From NCBI GenBank assembly GCA_023079485.1, contig CM041084.1, positions 107,780,967 through 107,844,966 of the forward strand: a stretch of DNA of 64,000 bases. The letters are read 5' to 3'. This document shows, in pieces, positions 1-12,388 of the stretch. The stretch is from Archilochus colubris. Its lineage: Eukaryota > Chordata > Aves > Apodiformes > Trochilidae. A model generated the notes under the pieces. That model had not been told where the DNA came from, did no database searches, and saw only the letters and a list, made by a program, of their open reading frames with translations. The stretch's first letter is position 1. Each line of letters opens with the position of its first letter. A program made the position numbers and the translations under genes.

Positions 1-384
1 ATGAAGCTTAGAAATCATGATCCTTCAGCTATGAAAAAGCAACTCTACCCTAGGTAGCACAGTGGCAGTGTACCTACTGTACCCCAAGCAATGGGAGAAA
101 ATAAGGTGAGGATTCAGAGCAGCTATTTGGCATCTATCCCACAGACCCACTAAGCCTTCTCCTTCCATCCCTGCCTGGGGCCCCAGAGTCCATCAGACCA
201 CAAAGAAGAGCTTCCAAAGAACTAACTTATGCACTGCTTTAAGGGAATTCTGAAACTGCATATATGGAAAAGGGCAGTGGGGCTCAAGTGTATCATGGTC
301 ATTGCATATGATAGCAAGAAATTTTGAGGGCACAGATAATTTGGGGAAGATGGTATGAAAAACAGGTAAAAGGCTATTTACTCT

Positions 385-505
385 TAAAAAAAACCCAAAA
401 AAACCCCACCTCAAAACCCAAAAAAACCCCAAACAAACCAACCCACCAATCAACCAAAAAAACCCAAAAAACCAAACAAACAAAAAAAAAAGCCCCACAA
501 AAATC
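385..505. repeat. A/C-rich low-complexity tract
   Basis: This is about 120 bases made almost wholly of runs of A and C in AAACCC- and CAAA-like units. The strand asymmetry makes a lysine/proline/threonine-rich translation that should not be read as a gene. Confidence 0.85.
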
Positions 506-1308
506 CTAAAATGCAGAGCTTGGATTTGGGTCCTGCCACATCACCTCTTGAAAACTATGTGTATGTTTGACCACTCTAAGTGGCAACCTGAAGGGGTGGG
601 GAAAATTTCCTGGAAGGAAGAAAACAAGGGGGTTGAGGGAGGAAGAAAATTGTGTGCAACAGGACAACTGCTCAGATGAGCAGGAGTGTTCCCAACTTGG
701 ATGCATAAGGGCTTAAACCAGTAGGATCCAGTTTTTGTAAGCTAAGAGCCATGAGCACTGAGACCTCCTCTCTCAAGAGAAGGGAAGAGAGGGGGAGGAG
801 AACCAGCAAGATAGCCAAGGAAGGCCATCTGCTAAGTGAACCTTAGCTATAAACTCCAGACCTGCCATTACTAGGCTCAGACATTCATGTAAGTGTCCAG
901 AAAACACCAACAATTTAAAAATTCCTTTAAAATAGGAAAAAAGTTTTAAAATGGAGGTGTCTTATTTCAAAATAGTGTTACCATATGCTATAACCAATTA
1001 GTCACAACTTAGATACAAAATAAACCCTACAACAAACTGCAAAACGAGAATATTTTTAATATTTTTCAAGGCGTATTACCATCAATTAGGAATAAGTGAA
1101 CAGTTAAATTGTATGCATATGCCAAATTATCTCCTGGCAGTATTTGTTAAGTCTAGAAAGAATTATTCTGGAGGGATATAAGGAAGAAAAGGGAGGGGGA
1201 GAAAAATCCTCCCACGCACATCCCCAGCTCCCAGCAGAAAGAGAGAAAAGTTAATCTGAACATCAGGACAAATCTGTAATGTCCTTAGTGAATCACACAA
1301 TTTAATTT

Positions 1309-1655
1309 GCAAGGTACTTCTGGAGGTCATGAAGTCTCATCTCCTGCTCAAAGCTAGATCGATCTGAAAGGTGGATCCCAGCACCCTGTTCATCAAGGTT
1401 TGAAGGTGTCCAAGTGTGAAGACCCAATGGCACCCCCAGGCGATGTAAATGACAACTGTGGTGACAAAAGTTTTTCCTTAGAGCCAAGTGGAATTTTCCC
1501 TATTGGGCATCATGTGCATTGCCCTCTTATTGTGCACCTCTGAGAAGAGTCTGACTTGCCTTCTCTACAAACCCCCTCTGGTTGCTGGAAGGCTGCCCCA
1601 ACATCTTTCTCTTCTCTAGGCTGAACAGACCTAAGTTCCTCTGGCTTTCTCATGC
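1309..1655 (-). mobile_element. Degenerate CR1 LINE fragment (3' region)
   Basis: On the plus strand this reads as the complement of the CR1 3' region. There is a GGAGGTCAT...CTCCTGCTCAAAGC segment near 1322-1352, a block around 1466-1482 matching the conserved AAGTTTTTCCTTA motif, and CTTCTCTAGGCTGAACA near 1612-1628. Many substitutions and small gaps leave no reading frame, so it is an old copy. It lies in the same orientation as GAREM1 in intron 2. Confidence 0.75.
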
Positions 1656-4600
1656 ACCACATGCTACAGCAGATAATTTAGAAGTCAGCAATCTTCCTTC
1701 TTTGACATCCTCTAGTTACCTTTATGTAGTGTGCTGTTGCCATTTCCCTACAACATGAAGTATGTATAGTTTCGTAATTCTACCTATAAAGGGTTAAAAA
1801 AGCACTGGAAATGTAAGCCAAAACTCCTCTACCCCAAAATAAATTCATAATATATTTCACATGAAAAATATCCACACCACCAACTGCTTGGCTCCACGCT
1901 TTCCTCACATTTTGCAGCTTTTGGGATCCATTTGTATAGTTGCTCCTAGCTTTTCTTTATTAAGCATGAAAGAAACTTGCATCTGCAATGATGTGAGTCT
2001 GGGATGTTAGAAAAAATAAAAGAAATGAAACCACTACTTAAGTTAAAAAAAAATAAATTTAAAATAAAGAGTTGAGAGGAATTCCTGTGATGGTAATGAA
2101 ACAGAAAAAACAGGCTAAAAGATACTCCTCCAACATCAAAATCAATAGAACACTAATGACCTATAAAGAACAGGCACAAAGACTGGAAAAGACAATTTCA
2201 GAGAGACATTACAAAATGCCAGTCATGGGAAAACCCTCCTTCTGCTCCCATGAGAGCTGCTAATCTCTTATTAACCCCACCCCCACCCCATTTTGCAAAA
2301 TAAATTATGAAGCCAGAGGGAGCCAATATAATCATATAAGTCTTATCTCTTTGATAGCACAAGCCAGAAGACTGCAATGAATTATTTCGTCTGGCTTAAG
2401 GCTTACAAGTATTTGCTTTTTCCAAAGAGGAGAAAAAAATTCCTCCATCTTGATTGAAATATTTCCAGGAAAAGAAGTTCTACCCTGAAATTCATAGTTT
2501 TTCCTCATGCTCTTTGCTTACTTCTGTTTACTTTTGATTTGAGTTCTGCTGTGACTTTGTCTGGCAGACTTTTTCAGCTTTAACACAACATGGCTTAATT
2601 TCACTGCTTCACAAGGCAAACCTCTCAGAGACCACAGCTGAATAAAACTAACTTCCCTTGTAAACCCCTGCAGTTTGCAAGTAACATTATATTCCAGCCT
2701 ACCATATTTATAAGTCTCTTCTAGGAACCCTGCTTTTCCCCAAGTATCTCTTCCACTGTGAGAACCAGACATAAATTATATTCTAGCTGTAGTCACATCA
2801 GGTCCAAAGAGGAGATCCGGATACCCTTTTCTTTTTACCCTGTTTCTCATTTACCCTGTTTATTCACCAGTTACATTAGACACATTTACTGCAGAAATCA
2901 GACAAAAACCTCACAGTGGATAATAAAGCACTTTTCAGAAACACTTAAATAGTCTTTCACTACCCTGTAAACACAACTTATATTCCTCTGTTCCTGCAGA
3001 TTTATTTTTTTTTATCTGCCTTTACTGAAATAAATACTGTTTTAATGTAGAACAAACTGTAACCTGGTTTTATTTATTACTTTTCTCTGGCCTTCTGTTT
3101 CCTAGCCCTTTAATTCATTAATAAAAATACTAAAACCACACACAGATGAGAAAGAATGGCTATGAATACAGCTTTATACAATCATATTTCTTAAATCACA
3201 GAAAATAAGAGCTGATGTCCAGAAGTCCTGTCTTCCTTCCCTTCCCCACTTCTAATGCAAAATTTGTGGTCTCTAAACCAATTCTGCCAAATAGCTGACC
3301 TTTTCTTAAAAAACTTCCAACACAGGAGACTTCCCAAGCTGTCAAGGTAATCCATGCCAATATGTAGCATCCTTCCATTTAGAATAGTGTTTTGGGATAC
3401 TTGGAATAATTCATTTAACATCTCCCCTGCCAGAACCATTTCCTTCAGAGCTTTGTTCTTGAACTCTTGATTATTCTGGCTGCTGTAATCTAGATTTTCA
3501 GTTGTCTGCATTTTTCCTGAAGTTCAGTGTCAAACTGTTCAGCTGATACTTTACCAACAGCCAAGAAAGCAGTCGCATCATCCCACAATCTAAAAAAAGC
3601 TCCAGATCAGACATTTCAGCCCTCTCATTTCCTTGAGGCAACATCATGACACTGTTGACACACGATCAGATTTATAAGCAGAGCCACTACTAAATTTGTT
3701 TTCCATATCTAAATAATCCAGCTGAAAATAAGGCCTTTGATGTCTCCTGCCAGCGACGTGCTCGACGCCCGCCTTTTAACCTTTTTTCCTGCTCACATTC
3801 TAAAGTGGTTTCCCTATCATCTGTCAACAATTTTTCAAACTGCAACCATCAGTTGCTTGGGTGGTTGGACTTTCAGACACCTCAGAAGGACACTTTCTAA
3901 GTAAGCAAATAAAAGCAGAGCTGAGTGGCAGATGCAGACCATAAACACTACTTGCTTGAATCTCAGTTCTCGGTAGGGATGAAAGGCGATGCTTTCATTT
4001 TGGTTACCTCCGACTGTCCTCAAATGTACCAACTCAGCATGGACAAAATCTTTGCTATTTCTTGAGGAAATAAAAATATATCTTAAAAAAAACTCCACAC
4101 AACAATGGAAGAACAGGGGAAAAAAAGCTACTGATAGCAAATACAGCATTTTAAAAACAAACTCGAATGTCACAGGAACAGGAAAAGAAACATGATCTTT
4201 ATTTACCCTGTTCTTTAAGGTTTCAGTGAGGTAGAACAACTTAAAGACCACAGTCAGGGAAAAAAACCACATGAGCAATGGCCACTAAACTAAACAAGCA
4301 AAGTGCTCAGTTGCACACAGATATTTTTGTCTTTATAGCAATACAGAACTAAGACTATAAAAATGCAGCAAGGGAGCATTCAGGCTACAAATCTCTATAA
4401 CATTTGTGAGTTTAGACATCTTCTGTTCCTAATACGTAAGCCCAATTGTTTTCATCTTACACATACTCTCCATATTTTAGAAATGGTTATAAATACTATG
4501 CAATCCAAAATTGTACTGAGTTAGAACATTTAATAGAATTGATGTTTGTATCTAATATCACTACAATAATTTTCCAAATGGGATGTTAATGTGCAAGAGC

Positions 4601-5058
4601 AAGGAGGGCAGTGAGAGATGGGCAGAGCTCAGGAAGAGTCAAAAGAAGCATTTTCAATTTGTGAAGTAATGTGTAGGAGAGTTATTATGCTTATATAAGT
4701 TTGAGTGTGAATGTCTGAAGTTCCAGCAGTTTGAATTTTCAAAGTAAACTGGTCCAAGAAACCAAGGAAACAAAGAAGCTTCTGTCAAAAATCCTCCTTC
4801 TGAAAGGTGTCAGGAAAACATAATCTTTTTTCTCCTCCTAAGGAAAGAAGTCAGAAGCAGCCTTAAGAATATGTAAGAGTTTACAGAAATAAACAGTGAA
4901 GTAATACTGTAAAAGGCAGAAATGAGCCATAAAATTAAGAAGTACAAAACACGTCATCTTGATGATGCCTCCCAAGTAAGTATTAATATTTTCCTTGCTT
5001 CATGCATCTGTACAAGTTCTGGAAGCTGCTATATACCAGGCTAGAGTCTTCTTTCCAC

Positions 5059-5077
5059 AAAAAAAAAAAAAAAAAAA
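5059..5077. repeat. Poly(A) run, 19 A
   Basis: This is an uninterrupted A tract in intron 2. No adjacent retroposed gene body is recognisable. Confidence 0.9.
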
Positions 5078-6873
5078 TCCCTGGATTTCTCTTTTAAAAC
5101 CCATAAACCAAAGCACCATGAAAGAGTTTAAGCTAACTAGCTTGTGTATTTTGTAGATGGAGTGCAGAGGCCATCCTTAAACCAGCTTGAATCTTGAAAG
5201 CTGTTTTCAAGTATTAGCAGCTACATAGTGCTAGTATGTTTTGCCTGGCTGGTTTCTGAATTAAGATAGATTTTATTGAATGTCTAAATACAGCATTTTA
5301 TAACAACATTCAAATCTGATAGGGGAAGAAAACACTTTTAAACTGTAGTAAATACCATTAAAATCCTCCTCATTCATAATGAAAGATGCTACTGTGGTCA
5401 TATGAGACCAAGAGACATTGTATTTTACATTAATGAACATAGTTTATAATTTCCTTCAAATATATTTTTCCACATTTTACTAAACTATGCTTTGCACTAT
5501 ATAATTTTTCCGGATTGTCCATTGTTCTCCCATTCTTAGCTATAGGATGAAAGTCACCTAACTTTAGTCAAGATTTCAAAATCATTTATGAAAGCAATGC
5601 TATTTTACTAAGTATACCAAGATAAACACTCTTATCAATTTCAGTAAGAGACTTGTCTAGTAACAGCATAGGAAAGTGTTCTGATTTCTGCAAGTATTTC
5701 TAAATAAACAGCCAACATTCTCTTAAATCAAACTCTTAGCCTACTCCACTCCCTAACCATCAACAACCAATCTTTTACCTCAGTATTTTTCAGTATACCA
5801 CCTAAGTTTAAATCCTACTAAACTTACTGTTCCCAAGAAAGCCATCTAGAAAGGTCAATCACTTGCTTTCCTACAAAGTTACATTTCTGTCCTTGTCACT
5901 ATATGAACATAATAAGTAACTCTATAGGCATGTAAGGCATCTCTGCATGTTGATCTTCTGCTACATGTCCAGTATATCTGCCTTTACTGCTTCCCACTTG
6001 ATGCTTATAGTGACTGTAAGTTTAGGATCTGAATTACACCCAAAGTAAAACAGTGCTAGCATGTAACTTAGAGAATCATTTTTTTCTTACAACAGCTTTG
6101 AGTTGACACCAATAATTGAGAAGAGACCAATAAAGCTGAAGTGCCTACATTAAATTCTTGCATGTGTGGCCACTTTGATTGAGATTAATCACAGAACACG
6201 TGCAGTACAAAATCATGCACCTGGCTGGCTCTCTGAACACTTCTATTGGTAGCTAGTAAATGAATGTTTTTGAGAAGATCCATGCAGACCAACAGACCCC
6301 TTAAACCTATTGTCAATCAGGTAAGAGTAAAATTACATAGTAAACAATCATCTTCAATCTTCTAAAACAGAATTGTTTGAGAGTAGAGGTTAGGAAGGCA
6401 CATTAAGTTAAACACGGACGTACTACATTACAGAGCTATATTAGGTTTTGTGTAATTTTTAAAAAACAGTCTTAGAAACTATTAAAAACCATTTCTATAT
6501 TAACTGTAAAACACAAAATAATGTAAATTTATAAGAAACCTTCACTGGATTTTTACACTACACCCACTGGACTTCTGGTCCTACACATTCTTCTTCATGG
6601 TTCACTTCTTACATTTGGGACTACAAGCAGCACCTCACTTCCATGCCTCAGAAACAAGACAGTCAGCAGGCTCACCTGCAACATGAGTTCCAGGTTTCCT
6701 ATCTGCTATACCAGAGACTGAAGTAGAGGTGACTTGTGCCAGGTGAGCACTGCTGGGTACTCTGTAAGAAGGTCTCCAACATGGCTTGTTTCTCCTCGCC
6801 TCACTTGCACCTTCCCACAACAGACAAAGGTGTTGAAGCACCATGAATCAGCAGAGCACCACTCCAAAGACAC

Positions 6874-6982
6874 CATGTAGATGTGGTGCTTAGGCACATG
6901 GTCTAGTGGGGGACTTGGCAGTGTCAAGTTAATGGCTGGACTTGATGATCTTGAAGAACTTTTCCAAACAACAATTCTATAC
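6874..6982 (+). mobile_element. CR1 LINE 3'-end fragment
   Basis: This short piece carries the typical CR1 3' tail: a TGTAGATGTGGTGCTTAGG block, GGCTGGACTTGATGATCTT, then CTTTTCCAA and a single decayed ATTCTAT repeat. It closely resembles the tail of the copy at 50885-51702, so the two probably belong to the same CR1 subfamily. It is antisense to GAREM1. Confidence 0.8.
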
Positions 6983-7613
6983 AGTGCCCACAGAGCGCTA
7001 AACCAGGTTCTTTCCACACTGCTATCCATGGAGTAACAACAACGCCCGGTCCCACAGAAAACACAGTGTAAAGTCACCCTGTAAGGCTGAGATCAGAGGC
7101 TGAGATCATGTACTGCTGTAAGTCAAACTATATTTTGCCCTCTTACTTCACTACTCACATACTCCATCTTTTTCTTCCCAACAAGGACTCCATGTGTCTC
7201 ATCCTTCCCGTGCAGTGCAAAAATAGCTGTTTCTCCCAAAGGACCATGTACCCAAGAGCCTGCCTGCCTTTTCCAACTGCATCTTGTGAAATTCCAGCTG
7301 GTCTAATGAAAATATTATGCCTCCCTTTATAACTTCTGCTTGCAGAGAAACAACGTATCTACAAACACTACAGCTACCATCCCTCTCTGCCTGAGTTTTT
7401 CCTTCTTCCTTAGTTTTTCCACAGAGAAAGAAAGAAGCCACTTCAGGTTTTAAATCATCAGCCAAGATTAAAGTCAGAGCTTAGATTTCTACCCAAAAAA
7501 CTGTCATTTATTTGATTTACAGAGAAAGGACTGAAACTGCTCAGAGTGCTAGCCAAAGGCCATTTGCCCTCTGACATCTCAAACTTCCACTGGCATTTTG
7601 GCACCAGAGAGAC

Positions 7614-8475
7614 AGAATCATAGAATGGTTCAGGCTAGAAAGAGCCTTTAAAGGTCATCTTGTCCAACCCCCCTGAAGTGAGCAAGGACATCTTCCATTA
7701 GATCTGATTGCTCAGAGCTCCATCCAACCTGACCTTGAATGTTTCCAGGGATGAGGCATCTACCATCTCTCTAGGAAGGCTGTTCCAGTGTCTTACCACT
7801 CTCACAAGAAAGAATTTCTTCTTTATATCTAGTCTGAACCTATGCTTTTTTATTTTAAAACTACTACCCCTTGTGCTATCACTACATACTCTACTTAAAA
7901 ACTTTTACCCAGCTTTCCTGTATCCCCCCTTTCAGGAACTGGAAGGCCACAATAAGATCTCCCTTGAGCCTTCTGTTCCCCAGGCTGAACAATCCCAATT
8001 TTTTCAGCGTGTCTTCACAGGAGAGGTGCTCTAGCCTTCTGATCATCTTTGTGTCTCTTCCCTGGACTCTCTCCATCAGTCCCCTGTCTTTCTTTTGCTG
8101 AGGAATCCAGAACTGGACACGGCACTCCAGGTGGGGTCTCACCAGAGTAGAGTACAGGGGCAGAATCACCTCCCTCGACCTGCTTGTCATGGTTCTTTTG
8201 ATGCAGCCAAGGATACAGTCAGCTTTCTGGGCTGAGAGCACACAGTAATGGCTTATGTCCAGCTTTTAATCAACCCAAATCCTTTTCCACAGGGCTGCTC
8301 TCAATCCCTTCACCTGTACTGATACCAGGGTTAAGATATTACACAGTACTGGTCCCAGTACAGAGCCCTCTTGCTGCTGATCTCTATCTGAACATTGAGC
8401 TGTCAAACACTACTCTCTGGATGCGACCATCCAACCAATTCCTTATCTGGTGAGCAGTCCACCCATCAAAAACAT
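7614..8475 (-). mobile_element. CR1 LINE, 5'-truncated, with internal deletion
   Basis: The minus strand encodes the C-terminal part of the CR1 reverse transcriptase in a frame at about 8241-7891, with recognisable motifs such as STLVRPHLE, MIRRLEHLS and LGLFSLGNRRLKGDL. The element ends at 7614 with the CR1 3' terminus (AGAATCATAGAATGG on the plus strand). Upstream of the frame, the sequence jumps near 8331 to a more 5' segment of the CR1 ORF (8331-8475), so an internal piece is missing. It is in the sense orientation in intron 2. The frame is broken, so the element is inactive. Confidence 0.9.
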
Positions 8476-11400
8476 GAAAATGTACATGCCCAGGTGTCTC
8501 TTTCCAGTCCCATATTGTATCTACAGAAACCTGGAACTGGAAAGAGAACCTGGACAACCATGTTCATGTTTTTGATCTGTAGTCCACCACGATTTCCAGG
8601 ATAACCAGCCCCCAACGATTGTCACATTTTGGACACAGGCACCACAGGATTTTGAATCAGCCTCTGTGTAACCAGCAAAGGAGGACTACACAATAGTTTA
8701 TAGGAAAAACAAAATGAGTCTTCTGCAAAAGGGTTAATTTGATCAGAAAGCATTAGCAACCTCTGTTCTCCAAAGACACAATTGGAGGACATAGCTCTTC
8801 AATGATCTCAGCAGGGAAGAGGCTCATGTGTATGCAATCAGATTTAAAAGTTCAGGCCCCCATCATCTGTCCAGCAATCCTTTCATTTTATCAGAGAAGA
8901 GAGAGCACCCTCCCCACAGAGCCAGGCTGGCTTTGCAACCTGGGCCACATGGCCAACCTTTGTCTAAGCCAGCCCTGTACCATCCTTCAAAAGAGGTGGT
9001 GGGACAGCTGTAGTTCTGATTAGGGTCTCTACCACTGCCACCAGGCAAAACTCATTCTAACATGATTTTCACCCTGAACTGTTAATATATAGTATGGGAT
9101 GTATTCTTCAGTTTCCAGCCTCAGAATGTGAACTGATTCAACAGATGCAAGCCTGGAGCTTTGAACTTCAATTCAGAAAGAGGACAAGCAGCAAGTTTAA
9201 GCTTCTTTTGGATACTTTAGTAAGTCTACTTATGTTTATCCACCATGTGATGTTGTCAGGCATCGTTCTCATTTGCTGCAGGACAGTCATAATTACCTAC
9301 ACACACCTTAGGTTATTATCCAGTTTTTAATTAAATGTGTTTATAAACTGATTTATAAGATTACAAGCAACATCAGAGTTTCCAGGAAAGCCCTTAGGAA
9401 GCATACAGTGAAGTAAGAGAATTCACAAACCAAAACACACCTGGGGAAAGATAGATAACTGAATGTTCTGGCAGGCCCTCAACAATGCCTTTTATTGGTA
9501 GAAATCAGCATCCATCACAGATTCTGATTTGTCATCCACTACTTGAAAATCATAAGGCCAAACCATTTAGCCCCAAACACCACCTTAAGCAAAAACTCCA
9601 ATCAAATCAAGTCACCAGAAAAACTGAGCTAGGAAATTTACTCATAACCATTCTTGTTAAGTAAAAGGTAACACGTACACACACTACAGGAAGTTTATGC
9701 ATCAGAGTAATGACATGACAAGTAAGTACTTGGTTGTTATAGCTATTCTTCCATAGTCCGGAAGTAATATGCAAATTAAAGCACTTTAATTTAGTGTCAT
9801 CTCAATCAGCTAAGCATCACTGAGTCAATACGCAATCAAGAGTCCTCATAAACAGAAGCTTCATTATCTAAGTTAGACTAGCACAGTCCTTTGCTTGACG
9901 TAAGCATGCTTCAGCCTGCACAGCAGCTATAGTTTTTATATATAAAATAACCTAAAGAAGAATGAATGCTGTATGTCTGACTCACCCACTAGGGAAGAAT
10001 GAGACTGGCAGAGAACTGATAGCAATCAACATATTTAGTGACCAAAACCTGGTTTTGTCCTTCTGCTCTGCTATGCTTCTTACTTTCACCATCACATGAA
10101 AGGCATCAGCATTTTGTTCTCACCAGGTCTGCTCCACCTCTGTCACCATTTCAAGTCTATTTTCGTTTATGTTCTTTGATACAGGACCTAAGTGAAAAGG
10201 CACCCAACGGGCACCTTTGGGGAAGATTTTCAGGACTATCTAGGACCAAGCAGATCACACCTACAATTGCAGAACAGGGTGAGAAGTACCATACCCTTTA
10301 AGACCAGTCTCTTAAAACTGGGTGGAGGATGGGTAGATGATCATCATATTATTTAAAGAGAAAGTACAAATTTCAAGAATGTTTAATCAGTGAGGTGTGA
10401 CTCTTAAGCTTTGCTTTGCATTTCATTTTTCTACCAATGGCCTTATATTTTCCCGCAGGGGCTTAAAGAAGGATATGTTAAGAGTAGACACAGCTCAGGA
10501 CTAAGAAAGCTCTGAGGGAAGATTTCCAAGTTTCTTCCCTCTTCAGTAATGGCTGTTAATGGTCCATCAACTTCATTAAATAAGATTGTGAGAAGCAGGA
10601 TTTTTTGTTATTAGCCTTACACTGGCCACAGAAGTATTATGATTGCTACTGAAAAGAATATTTACGGGTCTAAGAAATAATATTAGAAGCCTTCATATCT
10701 TCAAGAGTAGATAAGATCTGCCACTCCAACTGCACAAGTTTGTCCACCAACATAGTGAGTTCACTATACTGATTCTGTATCACTGGGGTAGCCCAAATTT
10801 TTTTCATTCAGCTCCTAGGTAAAAGTTGGAAAGCAGCAGCACAGTGTCACCACCCTGGTAGTTCTCCAAAGACCAACTAATAGATTGTCCCAAAGGCAAT
10901 GACTTAAAAAAACCTGCTTTGGAACCAAACAACTCTAGGAACTAGTTAACTTGGTGAGATTTGTGTAGCATAGCAATGAATGAATGAAGTCTAAGATGTT
11001 CAGTTTCACATAAGCATAATTTATGTATCCCGCTATCAAATGACTGACATTGTCTTGGAAAAACTCCAAGGGTCAGAGGCATGATACAGGAAAGGAAGCT
11101 ACAGAAGGAGCTACTGTATTTGCTTAATAAATCTACTTCACAGACTGCTGTCAGTGGATTTTGTTCCAAGAAATTATACAAACTAAATAGCCTTAGAGGA
11201 AAAGAGAATGAACAGGGAGAGAGGTGAGAAGGATTTGATCTCTTGATCTCTAGAAAAGTTGAACAGCTGAAATGTTCAGGGACAATGTCTGCAGAACTCA
11301 TGAAATTTCTGAATTATTGTGACAAAGTTCAGTTTCATAACTTGAAGGAGATGAAGACCACTACTTTCTTCATTTATTAAGGTGCCACAGTTTGATGTTT

Positions 11401-12351
11401 TATTATGAGGCTGTAATTAAACAGACTACTTACTTTTGTTAAGCCATTTCATTCTTTGACAAAATTTCCATATTTTTCCAAGATGTGAGTAATTCACACA
11501 TTGTCTGCAATAGCTTTCCTAATAGAATAAATGGATCAAATTTTATATAATTACCTTTCCTATAAGATCACTGGAGAGCCCTGAATAAAAAGCAAAGTTT
11601 GATTTTTCACATTGCCTTCTCAAATCACTGTAGCTTAATTAGAAAGCACCACATGGAAACGTAAATGTTAAACAGAAAAAGAATACATTTATCACAAATT
11701 CTCCTAAATTTAAGACTATATACACTGCAAATGTAAGGATACGTTAGGGTCATTTTTTATGTAATCTTTCCTCATTCAACTTTAGGAATACGAAAATATC
11801 AAAGGGTAACTATTTCTTCTCATATCCATCAGCCATGCTGCCCTTCAGTTAAATTTCATTAATATTGCCCAGAAGGTGTTATTTTCTTACTGTCGATAGA
11901 GAAATCACTGAAACAAAGCATTAAGTAAAACAATTACATAAAAATAGGGTAAGCACTATTGGCTCTCTTAACATTGTCCTGAGGACACGTTTTCAAGGGA
12001 TCTCTCAGACAACTTAAATGGCAAAACTCACTGCACTGCCATTTAGTAATTAAGTCTAATACAGAATTAAGCTCACATGTACATATCTCTTGTAATTCAG
12101 AAACTCTTTGCAATTAGGCCTTAGGATGCAATTCTGATGCTCACCCCCTTCCACACAGACTTTACTATTCTGCAGAACTATTTGTTTCCTTCACTTGTCA
12201 CTGTTAAGGAAGGTTGGTATTACTACCCTGTTATTTTTCTGTTCTCTGTAACAAGGAACTGGCCAGCAGCAGCATTATACAACTCTGAACTGCTAAGAGT
12301 CACTATGAGAGTTGCCAGTAAATAGTAATAACAGCTTCATAGACACAGATG

Positions 12352-12388
12352 TGTTATATACTTTATATGTTATATATATTTATATATG
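12352..12388. repeat. AT-rich degenerate TA microsatellite
   Basis: Interrupted TATA and TTATA units form an easily melted AT-only stretch. Confidence 0.75.

Noticed and set aside
324..509. A lysine/proline/threonine-rich open frame
   Set aside because: It is a translation of the A/C-rich low-complexity tract at 385-505.
3835..4278. A 147-residue minus-strand open frame in intron 2
   Set aside because: It has hydrophobic, AT-driven composition, no recognisable domain, no splice context and no neighbouring gene. It is likely a chance frame.
4721..4735. A minus-strand FKLLE peptide resembling the start of GAREM1 exon 3
   Set aside because: There is no AG acceptor immediately before it, the frame diverges at once, and it hits a stop within a few codons. 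This is a chance match. The real exon 3 should be a long open frame and is not in the window.
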